DNA of 64,000 bases from Kappaphycus alvarezii (Eukaryota > Rhodophyta > Florideophyceae > Gigartinales > Solieriaceae). Location of the stretch: positions 496,001 through 560,000 of the forward strand of contig NADL03000625.1 of the NCBI GenBank assembly GCA_002205965.3, read 5' to 3'. A model generated the notes under the pieces. The model ran no database searches, was not told the DNA's origin, and was given only the letters and a program-made list of their open reading frames with translations. How positions within the stretch are numbered: the first letter of the stretch is position 1; the number at the start of each line of letters is the position of its first letter. A program made the translations under genes and the position numbers. Positions 25,601 to 34,824 of the stretch are shown here, piece after piece.

Positions 25601-26234
25601 CAGAATGTATTGATTTATTAAAATAATACAGCAGGTTTAATTCCGAGATCCTGATAATAATAGCTTGCGTCAAATACTCGGCAAGAAAATGTAATAATTA
25701 TCTTGAAGGTATAGTGATGTTTTCTTGTTGGCTCGTTCCGCTACAGAAGAAATTCAATTGATTCAGAGCACAACGTAATATGGTACCTAGACCCATGTTT
25801 TAACATTTCTAATCTCGCACACTCAAGAGAAGTAACGAGTAAAGATCCTCGTCATCGTTTCACAAGTGATACGTTCATATTCGGCGAGGGGGGAAGATTT
25901 GAAGTGATTCAGTATTTGAATGACATGTTCAGGTGTTTTCAGTGCTATATGAAGCAGTCGCAGATTGCCCCACGGGAAATACGGTGATACAGAACGCACA
26001 ATATTCCTTGTACGGCTGGCTGGAGCCCAGCTATTCAGCGAATGCTTCAAAAATTAAATGATTCAGACCGTAATGATACGGTACCCTCCCATGAACTGTG
26101 TATTGGTCTCATTCGGCTCAATTGACACTTATATATCCGAAAGTTATTCAATTATTTTCAAATGATTCCAATGCAAATTCATTGGACACATAGCCTTTGC
26201 ACCATTCGAAGTAAACCAACCCGTATCAATTTCC
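25601..26234. other. No recognised gene
   Basis: AT-rich. The minus frame at 25823-26050 has no recognisable domain. Confidence 0.35.
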
Positions 26235-26607
26235 TTGCCCACTTTATACGTTCAAAGGGTCCTGGTAATCGCTTCATTGCCCTTCCACTCTCCACGTTGG
26301 GGGCTGGCCCCCGACTCCTCGAGACTTCGCCAACCAGGATGTGAATGGAATTACCGCACATGCAGGTATTCTGATTGCTGAGGCGCGACAAACACAGTTC
26401 CCTCGTCACGCGGCGAGACTCGTCCAGAATAACGCCAGTTGTCTACTTGGGTGCATCTTAATGCCATAGCAAGTTAGTTTCAGAGAACCTCCGTTTTCCG
26501 GGTATATCATTCGCTACGCAAAGTAGGCCTCTTCTCCGTAATTTCCAGCTCGACCCTACCTACTGTACCATTGATTATTGACAGTAAAAACCCTACTTAC
26601 CCGCCCT
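26235..26607 (+). pseudogene. Decayed LINE-A 3' end
   Basis: NRFIALPLSTLGAGP (near 26260) matches RLVPVPISTLGGWHP of LINE-A, and RHAARLVQNNASCLLGC (near 26402-26455) matches the last residues. A degenerate 3' tail (GACAGTAAAAACC) ends near 26607 at the expected distance. Confidence 0.65.
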
Positions 26608-26949
26608 TAACTAGAGAAGGGAGCATTTGGTGACACAAATGTGTACTCCAACGTCCTACAAGGAAATGCTGCAATATACCCACACGTTATAACGCAGTTC
26701 ATCAAATCAAAGCCAATAAGGGTCCTAACCCGGACCTCACATCAACACGCGACAGTACCACACACCTCCGCGCAACGAACCGTCGTGCATCTACTCCAAG
26801 CATGCCATTCCGTTCATTCAACACGTGCTGAAGCAACACTCAGGAAAATAAACCAAGCTTCCTTCTTTCCAACGGTACACACCCTGCCATGCTACAACAA
26901 TATCCAAACTCTTTAGCCATCGCGATCCACCACTTGCCCGCAAACACAA

Positions 26950-27035
26950 TCCCCAGTTGACGGCCTGTTGAGTACACTCGTTTAGATCGAATATATTTTT
27001 CAACAGTAAAAACACCCAAAACTTCCCCTCTCTTG
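26950..27035 (+). mobile_element. LINE-A-type 3' tail
   Basis: TTGAGT...ATATATTTTTCAACAGTAAAAACACCC...AACTTCCCC corresponds to the LINE-A 3' UTR end in a diverged subfamily. What lies upstream (26608-26950) shows no clear LINE coding match. I found no convincing TSD. Confidence 0.5.
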
Positions 27036-27369
27036 GTTTGCCACTTCAATGACCCGACCCCACTTCTATCCACTCCCCCATACGATTAAACACCACCCAG
27101 AAAATACTGGAAGAGGCCGACTCGTCACCAACCTCGCATACGTCGCTGCTCCGCATACGACTCTTGTCCGCCGAGCACCGCAGCCCGTGTGCTGTGTACA
27201 CTTGATTCCCGCGATATTGGCGCAGAATTACTATGTCACAGTCTAATTAGAGCTGATGCACCTGGCAACCGCCATCATCATTGCTTGTATGAATGCATCC
27301 GTGCTGTGGCCCTATTCCTGCCGGCAAATTCATGAGGCGCTAATTTACCAACCACGTACACTCTCTGGA

Positions 27370-28775
27370 ACCTTTTATGGAGGCTTTCATGGAACTACCA
27401 GATGCACAGGCCTGCTTGCAGATTCTGCGCGACTGGTTTGGGGTATGAAAATTAGTCTTCCTCCTCCGGGTCAGGCCGCCATCGTGCACTAGACAAGGAG
27501 CCACATACTTCGACCACCTAATGGAGCAGTCAAAGAGGATACTGGCAGGAGTCCTCCTATATTGTACAGTCTTCAGGGAGTTACAAGTCTCGCTAAAACC
27601 AAGTGGGACAAAGAATCAACTCTCAGGATTGGCCTTACTTCAGCCAAAGACTTCGCCGCAACCGCCTTCCTCACCTCCAGATCTCAAACGAATAAGCTAT
27701 ATGAGCGACGCCTGCCGTCAGCAGTGACCGACTTGGCTACTTACGCAGAAGCCAGGACGTAATTTAACCTGTGGTGTTCATCTTGCTGCCCTGTTGACAG
27801 GCGTCCCTACAGTTCTATTTGCTCTGACCATCTTTCACAAAACTCTCCGAGAGACGCAGTCCATGCCGCAATGAACGACGAGCTTCCCTTGGGTAGTTGC
27901 CACACACAGCCCTTCCGGGTCTCAATGAATCTCCCCGGAGCCAAGGAAGGGGTCTACTGCCCTCCCACAGCAGGTTTGAAGACAACCACTAGCACTGGAC
28001 ATTTCTCGGTATGGTTCAAATTCTTGTATCAGGCCCCATTGTTTGAACCGAGAACCCAATGCGCAAGGGCCGGGTGTCCGGAAACCTTGGACGTCTACAG
28101 CAATCACGTCACACCCTGAGGATATGACCCGTAGCGAATTGTCCGCAATAAACAGATCCCTTTGCTGGGTTGCGACCTCAGCCTAAGGGGAAAGGTTTTG
28201 GTGTTTTACTCAGCCTAAGGGCAAGGCATCCCGCTATTGAAACCTGGTTGCACGCGAACCACAAGATTAGGGCAGAGATCATGGGAACGGGCGGTGCTGT
28301 CGGCACCGATTACTCTGATGTCAGCCTCGTGAACCCGTTGGCACCTCATTTCAGACTGAGAATTTCCAAACCCCTTACGAACTTGAACGCAACCCACACG
28401 GACAACCTACAAATAAATCCGGGGTTTATAGCCCGATTACGTGTAAGAAAAGGCTCGGCCCCATTCCTACCTTCACGGAGGGTTGCATCCCGATGCGTTC
28501 GCTCACATCAAAGAGGTGGCCCGATCGTTCGCCAGTTGAGCCTTGGACCTCTATTCGAGGGTCAGGGCGATTCTCCCTCCTTCAACGGCACGCCGCGTTG
28601 ATGGTCACCTCCAACACGGCCTGCTTGTTGACTGGGCTAGCAACTACGTTCTAGTAGGTGGACACTCTATTACTTGTGTTGTAGATCCTGCCACATGGTT
28701 TGAATGGAACTTCACAGGACTCATTAATTTTGCACCATTCGCAAGTAATCCAACCCAATTCACCCCCTTCCTGCC
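27370..28775 (+). pseudogene. Decayed LINE-A copy (RT tail to 3' end)
   Basis: With frame changes it follows LINE-A from ELPDAQACLQILRDWFGV and FLLRVRPPSCT (27388-27480), through VFRELQVSL and IGLTSAKDFAATAFL (27570-27670), then CPPTAGLKTTTSTGHFSVW and GCPETLDVYSNH (27957-28110). The endonuclease core TDYSDVSLVNPLAP is at about 28305-28350 and LLTGL ends at 28653. The 3' UTR decays out near 28775. It is interrupted at 28190-28208 by a 19-bp tail insertion. It is clearly older than the copies at 47-62 kb. Confidence 0.85.
28177..28221 (-). mobile_element. 19-bp LINE-A 3'-tail insertion with 13-bp TSD
   Basis: The 13-bp direct repeat CTCAGCCTAAGGG (28177-28189 and 28209-28221) flanks just 19 bases (28190-28208), which on the minus strand read TAAAACACCAAAACCTTTC, the terminal bases of LINE-A. 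Removing the insert and one repeat restores the reading DLSLRARHP, which aligns with DLARAARHP of LINE-A, so the empty site is confirmed internally. Confidence 0.9.
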
Positions 28776-28819
28776 GGCGTGCCCTTGTTAGTTTCTTTCA
28801 AGCGGGGCACCTCACAGTC

Positions 28820-29280
28820 TTTGTCTCTCCATAATCGCTCTAGCCTCCTCCGTTCGTTGCCGATCTTCGACTCTGTCCATTTCCTCTACTCTCTGCTCAA
28901 TAGGTTGGATGACAGATGCATTCAAAATCGTCACATAGTGCTCATTTTTCCTTCTCTGATCTTGCAGGGCGAGATAATTTTTTCTCGACTAGATTCATGG
29001 GCAGTGAGGTTGTTGTAGCGTCCCTGTCTGAAATGGGCCTCTCCGCTAGTTACGTGAGCGTTGATGCGGGCTCTGGGTCCTCTTTGTTGTCACTGTTTTC
29101 CTCTGCGTCTTGTCCCGAGAACGTGGCGTTCCTTCGGAATCCTCCCCCTTTCGTAAATCCATAGCGTACGAAGACATACTTTAATGGAGACTGCTTTGGC
29201 TGCGGGCGTGGACAGCGAGAGTTTGTGCTCTGTGTAAAGGGAGAGTTTGGTGACAAAAATGACGCGAGAATCTTATTCAC
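28820..29280 (-). pseudogene. Unrecognised coding remnant, possible coiled coil
   Basis: On the minus strand one frame ends near 28822 with an acidic, helix-favouring stretch (IEQRVEEMDRVEDRQR...) and an upstream frame (29280-29050) reads ...QDAEENSDNKEDPEPAS.... They can be linked only by frame changes. The pattern resembles C termini of Myb-type accessory proteins of DNA transposons, but this is weak. Confidence 0.25.
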
Positions 29281-29833
29281 CGTGTTGGGGGTTCTGCCTC
29301 ATTGAAAGAACCAGTTAATCCACACAAATTTAAGTGTTTACGTTTTTTTGACAAATTTAATACCCATTGAATTATGAATGATACTTTACAGTTCAGTATT
29401 AACATGTTCACGAGAGCCCTACAAACACGAATGAATGGGGGGTTAATTTACTGTGGTGGATATGTGGGTTGGTATCCAGTAAATTTGTACCGAAGCGTAG
29501 ATATCGTATCATTACAAACACGTGCAATACCAAAATACTGTACTTTACGTTACAACACGGCGCACAAAAAGTCGCCAGACTCGCTAGCTGGCAACAGTCT
29601 CCCAACGGCACCACCATCGTCAACAACCTTCATACACGCGAGTTGCCCAACCTCCCACCAGCGATTGGCCGCCACTTGAGCTCACCTGAATGATGTCCCC
29701 ATCCAATCCACCCCTCCACCACCACCCTCCACCTCCCCTCCATTGCCAGCGAAGCACCACCCACCACCAACCATTAAATAAGCAACCCTCCCCCCTCCGC
29801 ACCCTCCCCTCCCCCCTCTCCCCACCCCATACA
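29281..29833. other. Upstream region of the cysteine-rich gene
   Basis: AT-rich to 29560, then C-rich on the + strand. A TATA-like TTAAATA lies at 29774-29780, about 54 bp before the ATG. No other gene is seen. Confidence 0.35.
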
Positions 29834-30880
29834 ATGCGACCCCTACTCCTGCTTCTCCTGCTTCTCCCGCGCACCATCGCCCAAGCCCCACCCTTCTGCA
29901 ACCTCCCCTCACTCCCCTGCCCCTCCTCGCTCTTCTGCAAACCTCTCACCACCGCCAGCATCACAGCCCCATGCCCCGGCAATACCCCCGGCCTCTGCGT
30001 ATCCTGCCTTTCCAGCGCCGACTGCCCCTCCCCCGAATCCTGCATTGCAAACGTCTGCGACGATACCACACCCGTCTGTAATTCCCAGCTCGACTGCCCC
30101 GATCTCACCACCAGCTGCATCTTAGACCCGTTACTCTCCCCGACACCGCCGTTTGTATATCGGACGGCGTGTTTTGTAGAAAGGGCGGAGTGCGGTGTGA
30201 AGCGTCGGACAGGTGCGTGCAGGTTGCGCAGTTGTTGCCCGGGATTTGTCGTGCGAGGGAGAACGTTTGTGAGGGGGATGACGAGTGTGAGGGGGGAGGT
30301 GTATCGCGTTGTATGAGGGGAGTATCTGCGTGCCCGCGGGGGCTGTATGTGGGGAGGGGGAGGGGGAGTGTGGAGAGGGGGAAGTTTGTCTGGGCGTGGA
30401 TGTTCTGGGCGTCAGTTTCTGTGTGCAGCGGGTGGAGGGGAGCAGGCTGTTGAGAGTTTGGGGCCGGGGTGTGGAGAGGTGGAGGCGAGTGTGGAGGTGG
30501 GGGATGACGAGATGGTGGAGGATGGGGAGGAGGAGCAGGCGGTATGTGTGGATGCTCGGTTGTTGGATGGGTGGGGGCGGGAGGTACTTGTGTTTGAACA
30601 GGATCGCAGGGCGAGGATGCTGTGTGATGGATGGGGGAGTTGCGCTACGGCGGGGCATATGGTGGTTTGGAGGGGGGTGGGTATGATGATGAGAAAGTAT
30701 TGTGAGGGGGTGGATGGGGGGTGTGTGGAGGAGGTGGGTTTGGTGAATAGCCCGAGGTGGAAGTGGGGTCTGAGGGTTGCCACTGGGTCGCCGGGCCTGG
30801 AGTTTGCGGCTGTTGCTGCGAGGTGGGCAACTGGAGTTGAGGAGCGGGTGTTGAGCAGGGTGATTGCGATGGGGGCGTAG
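29834..30880 (+). CDS. Secreted cysteine-rich repeat protein, three single-base breaks
   Basis: ATG at 29834 starts a signal peptide (MRPLLLLLLLLPRTIAQA, cleavage probably after AQA). The mature part has many cysteines in a recurring pattern (C..S.DCP..ESC....C, C.GDDEC..., CGEGEGECGEGEVC). The frame changes three times, near 30140 (CCCC), 30295 (G run) and 30433 (GGGG). At each point one extra base in the homopolymer restores the cysteine pattern. The last frame runs to the TAG at 30878-30880, giving about 349 residues. It likely enters the secretory pathway and is extracellular or wall-associated, with disulfide-rich modules. I do not recognise a named family. The 5' half is C-rich and the 3' half G-rich on the sense strand. 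A minus-strand frame over the second half is low-complexity P/H/S and was rejected. Confidence 0.7.
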
Positions 30881-31036
30881 AGGGGGCAGAGGCAGTGCGT
30901 TGTCTGCCTGGCGACTTTGTTGCTGGAAAAGGGGGGAATAGGGTTTGTATTGGCCTTGGCCTGATCTGAGACGTGTAGGTTTCATGGGTGTTCTGAGGGA
31001 TCAATTCACGCGTTGCTGTTTTTTTGGACACACCTG

Positions 31037-31067
31037 ACAGTACTGTACAGTACTGTACAGTACAGTA
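31037..31067. repeat. Palindromic TACTGTACAG-type microsatellite
   Basis: ACAGTACTGTACAGTACTGT and on to 31067. Self-complementary, about 155 bp after the cysteine-rich gene. Confidence 0.65.
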
Positions 31068-31117
31068 TGTCGGCGGAAATCAGAGTGTACACTGTACTAT
31101 AGTTTGCAGAGTTTACA

Positions 31118-31141
31118 CACTGTACTGTACTGTACAGTACA
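31118..31141. repeat. Palindromic TACTGTACAG-type microsatellite
   Basis: ACTGTACTGTACTGTACAGT and on to 31141, 50 bp from the preceding array, with the intervening bases also containing GTACACTGTACTA. Confidence 0.6.
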
Positions 31142-31299
31142 TATTTGCTGATTTGTTCCCTGGCAGGCAAAGCATGCTGGGCATCTGACCAACCGGCTAA
31201 TTGCAGTGTACTTCACCGCTTGATGTCAACTTTTCCAGAGCCGTGTTTGATTCACAGTTTCTCTCATCTCATCTCTGAATACATGGCTCCTCCGACAGG

Positions 31300-31835
31300 C
31301 GGCAAGTCTTCTCCCGTGACGCGAGGAATATTTGTATCTATTTGCTTTGGCACTATTTTCACTATGTTTTGTGTGGACTATGTTTTATGTCCTAAAGTTG
31401 GTATTTTACATTCTACTGTATATAACTATGATGAGCATTATGACATCAGTCTAGCGGGTGTCCGCTGGGTGGATCCGACTATAATTATTTTGTTTCTATT
31501 GTTAGCAAAATTATGGTCTGGATGGATACCAAACAGGATAATACTGTAATAATGCTTGCCAGGCGTGAATGAAAACTATTACAAATATTGAATTGCTCCC
31601 TGATTTTTGGTCGCAGGTTTATCCTTTTCTACAGTATATATAGTTCCTAGATTGGTAGGAATATTTAACATCATTCCGGCCATCGAAATGTCTCCTTCAA
31701 TCATCTAGATTAAATTTGGTTTTCTATTCACATTTTTTAATTCAGCCAGAATGGGAAATTTTTTATTATTCCAGCTGGAACTATTTACTCTTGGATCTAT
31801 CTATATCAACAATAATCCAAAAATGCAACTCCAAA
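31300..31835 (+). repeat. Decayed copia-like LTR
   Basis: Segments such as GGCACTATTTT, TTTTATGTCCTA, TATGGTCTGGATGGAT and the ATCGAAATGTCTCC to TGGATCTATCTAT stretch follow the family LTR in order. About 50-70 bases near 31440-31490 are absent from the other copies. A + frame at 31145-31549 lies largely in this LTR and is not taken as a gene. Confidence 0.6.
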
Positions 31836-32950
31836 CCATGAAAATTCGCAAAACTTCATATCTTCAAAACAATCAAATATTTCATTTGGACAAAAGAAAA
31901 ACTTCAAGAAAAATTTTGAACATAAATTAACCCCTAAAGAATTCGCACCAGTCAAAGCAAATTAGACATATGAACGATGTGGATAAATTGGATATTAGGC
32001 TTACGAAAAGATAAAGAATTACTGTAAAGGTAAAAATCAAAAAATATCGCAAATGCGGAAAATACAAAAAAAATGAATTGTTGTGTAACATTTCACACGG
32101 TAAAGCTTTGCCTGACTCCCCATTGAAAAATATTACTTAGGTCCGTTACTTGATGATGAACATCTTACAGTGGAATGGACATTGTTGAATTACGAGCTCT
32201 CTTAAATTTTATTATACCAGAATGGAATGGAGTAACGGAAGAGTTAACCCATTTTATCAAAGAAAAAAACCTCTGGAAACACGGAAATTATGGTCATTCC
32301 AGCAAAAAAAGAAAATGGTCGTCTTCATTTTTACACCAACTATTTCGAATAGTATTGATTAGGTCAAAATTAGGCATCCAACTATTAGTAAATCATGGCA
32401 ATTTGTTATTGGAAGAAATTTTGGGAGAAAGTCAAATATTATTTACATGGAGGACAACCGTCTTGAGTTCAGGTCCGCAATTAATTCAGTAGATTCTATA
32501 ACATTGGTGTACCATGTTCATCACTTTTATATAGCCGCAATATATTTTTAAAATCCGCTAACCGTATTAAAGATTCATTCCAGCAATATCAGTACAACGA
32601 AAATTTTATCTTGGACAGAGAACAAGAAAAATATTAGCAATATCCAAAAATATGTGTAAGGTCACTCAAATCATGACGAAATCGACAAAAATGCAAAAAT
32701 TTTCATCAGAACTGATTTTATTATGCAATTTTTACGATATCAGAAAAAATCACATCCTCGTGCAGTATCTAAAAGTTCTATATCTCGTGTATTTAATAAT
32801 TGATTGTACGTTTGTCACTTTTTTGTGGAAACCTTTGGATATTTTTCACATTATGGAACCAGTTATCAGGTATGCAATTGGTGAAATAGTGCCCTCCTTA
32901 AAAATGCAAAAAATGTATAGACTTTTTCGGTTCTCTCTGATTAAAACCAT
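31836..32950 (+). pseudogene. Decayed copia-like internal region
   Basis: At 31885-32040 the frame FGQKKNFKKN...LTPKEFAPVKAN then ..YERCG..IGY.AYEK matches the C terminus of the Gag at 33418-34266 (YGEKKNFKKN...CDRCGEIGHWAYEKDKC), with stops. Beyond 32060 are further + frames with stops (for example 32175-32492) that probably derive from pol, but I could not assign motifs. Confidence 0.55.
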
Positions 32951-32954
32951 TATG

Positions 32955-33410
32955 TCGGTGTTTTACCCTTGGAGGACATAATAGATCTATCCTGAAGTCT
33001 TCCAGACAACTACGATCGGCTCAAAATGTATGCAGACACAGAAACATGAAAGAAATTGCGCCCCCTTGCCTCACGGAGGCAAACCATCAAGCAGGCCGCA
33101 ATGGACATGACGGCTGCTATAGCGTTCCTTTGCCTCAAAGCCATCTGAACCGTTCCTTACGTATCCATTGATATCACAGCCACGTTGCTTGTCAATTAAC
33201 GCTGCGTACCCATCTTGGTTCTAACCTTCAAGAGTTGAGATGGCACAGGCACGAGCCGATCTTCGGTAGAGGTCTCAATAAACGAGTTATATGTTCTCAG
33301 CTTAGCATTTCGCGCCCTATACATAGAGAAAGTAGGTTTTAAGGCCCTCAATTTCCTATTAGATGGATCAAAGGGATTTAAGAAGGCAATATCATAAATA
33401 ACCGCCCCCT
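32955..33410 (-). pseudogene. Decayed LINE-A 3' end (minus strand)
   Basis: On the minus strand: ...DIAFLNPFDPSNRKLRALKP... (near 33390), FIETSTEDRLVPVPSQLL, then ALRQRNAIAAVMSIAACLM (near 33100). The 3' UTR contains TTGAGCCGATCGTAGTTGTC and ends at TCCTCCAAGGGTAAAACACC (near 32957-32980). All match LINE-A in order. Confidence 0.8.
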
Positions 33411-33417
33411 CTAATTT

Positions 33418-34266
33418 CTATTGCATGTTAGCACTCTTGCATTTATCTTTTTCATAGGCCCAATGGCCAATTTCTCCACATCGGTCACAAGTTGATTTTG
33501 CCTTAAGCGCAGCAAAGTCTTCAGGAGATAATCTTTGCGTATTATTTTTCTTGAAATTTTTCTTTTCTCCGTATGAAATATTTGATTGACTTGAAGAGAT
33601 ATGTTTTTGAGCATTTCCATATATTTGATTTGTATTTTTTGGTTTATCACATGCACGAATAATTGATGATATTTCTGAATATTTGATTAATTCTAGGATT
33701 TTTCCTTTTTCCAAATCGGCTTCTTCATGCTTCGGAGAAGCAGCAGCCAAAATAGATACTCGCTGGTTTGAATCAATTTTGGAATTAGCCAGGAGCAAAA
33801 ATGATACCAGTGCTTCAGGTAATTTGGAAGTACCAGTAGATGAATGAAATCGGGCAATTTGAGCATCCCGTGATTCAAAATTTTTGAAAGACTCACTATC
33901 ACCACGAGTAGTGTGTAATAGATCTAAGAATTTTTGAAGTGTATCTGATATAGATGATAGAGGATCCACCTTATGAATAGCGTTAGCAATCGCTAATGCA
34001 CCATTTTCAGACTGAATTTCTGTGTCTGGAATTTTCTTACAAATATCAAGAGCTCGTCCAAATAATTGTGATTGTAAGACAAGACCTTGTACTGCCTTAG
34101 GAACCTTATTAGAATTTGATGCTGGTAATAAATCATGAACAGATTTCCATTTTTGAACAGCATCAAAATATTTTTCTTGAGGTCCTTTACCATCCGTCCA
34201 AGGAGCCGTGCGAAGATCCCATGAAAATTTCGGCCTTGAAGGAATTTCGGGGCGATCTGGGCCCAT
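33418..34266 (-). CDS. gag: Copia-like Gag polyprotein with zinc knuckle
   Basis: The ATG at 34266 (MGPDRPEIPSRPKFSWD...) is the first in-frame ATG after the LTR end. Upstream ATGs in the same open frame lie inside the LTR and are not used here. The protein is about 282 residues. The first 200 are helix-rich and capsid-like (UBN2-type Gag appearance), and near the C terminus is CDRCGEIGHWAYEKDKC, a knuckle with an enlarged last spacing (CX2CX4HX7C). The frame is intact. Pol does not follow: sequence beyond 33418 is a LINE-A fragment, so the element is truncated. Confidence 0.7.
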   Translation of the reverse strand: MGPDRPEIPSRPKFSWDLRTAPWTDGKGPQEKYFDAVQKWKSVHDLLPASNSNKVPKAVQGLVLQSQLFGRALDICKKIPDTEIQSENGALAIANAIHKVDPLSSISDTLQKFLDLLHTTRGDSESFKNFESRDAQIARFHSSTGTSKLPEALVSFLLLANSKIDSNQRVSILAAASPKHEEADLEKGKILELIKYSEISSIIRACDKPKNTNQIYGNAQKHISSSQSNISYGEKKNFKKNNTQRLSPEDFAALKAKSTCDRCGEIGHWAYEKDKCKSANMQ

Positions 34267-34269
34267 AAC

Positions 34270-34824
34270 TGCAAAATAATTGGGATAGGTAGATCCAAAT
34301 AATAATAAATAGTTCCAACTTGAATAAATAAATAAATGCCACAATCGGACTTAGAATGAATAATGAATGGAAAACCAAATTTAATAATATCTGATCGAGG
34401 GGAATATTTCGATAGCCCGAGGATGTAAAAAATATTTCTAACAACCTAGACTACTTATACTCTACACCAGGGTGAACCTGCTACAAAAATCAGGTGAGTC
34501 GTTCAGTAATTTTGGTAGACATAATTTAGGCTCAGCAATAGTTATTGCAGTATTTTCCAGGTAAGCAATCATCCAGATAATAATTTGTTGGTAGCATAAA
34601 TGTAATAATTATAGCCTGTATAATATAAAAACTCAACTGTAGGACATAAAAATTATTTCACACTGAATTCAGCATAAAATAGTGCCAGTGTAAAATAGAG
34701 AAAGTTATTCCTTGATGATTCATAATAAACATAAGTTGTGGGGCTCAATAAAAATATTGCTCCACAATTCAGCATCACTTTAGGACACCGGGATAGAGAT
34801 TAAAATATTTGGTCAATTTTCACA
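34270..34824 (-). repeat. 5' LTR of copia-like element
   Basis: On the minus strand it starts TGTGAAAATTGACC at 34824 and ends TTTTGCA at 34270, three bases before the gag ATG. It is co-linear with the solo LTR at 11136-11659. It is about 30 bp longer, with an extra stretch around 34470-34500. It interrupts the LINE-B relative to its right, whose reading frame runs straight into the LTR start. Confidence 0.85.

Noticed and set aside
30131-30985. 284-codon minus-strand open frame over the cysteine-rich gene
   Set aside because: It is low-complexity Pro/His/Ser/Thr, the expected complement of a G-rich coding strand. The + strand keeps a repeated cysteine pattern and continues from a signal peptide.
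5494-31141. CRISPR-like array from the TACTGTACAG repeats
   Set aside because: Units are contiguous without spacers, the arrays are very short, and the genome is eukaryotic.
31145-31549. 134-codon + strand open frame
   Set aside because: Most of it lies in sequence co-linear with the copia-like LTR, so the frame is incidental.
32955-32980. Separate tail insertion at 32955
   Set aside because: It is the native 3' end of the LINE-A fragment at 32955-33410. The flanking ATTATG/CATAAT is inverted, not direct.
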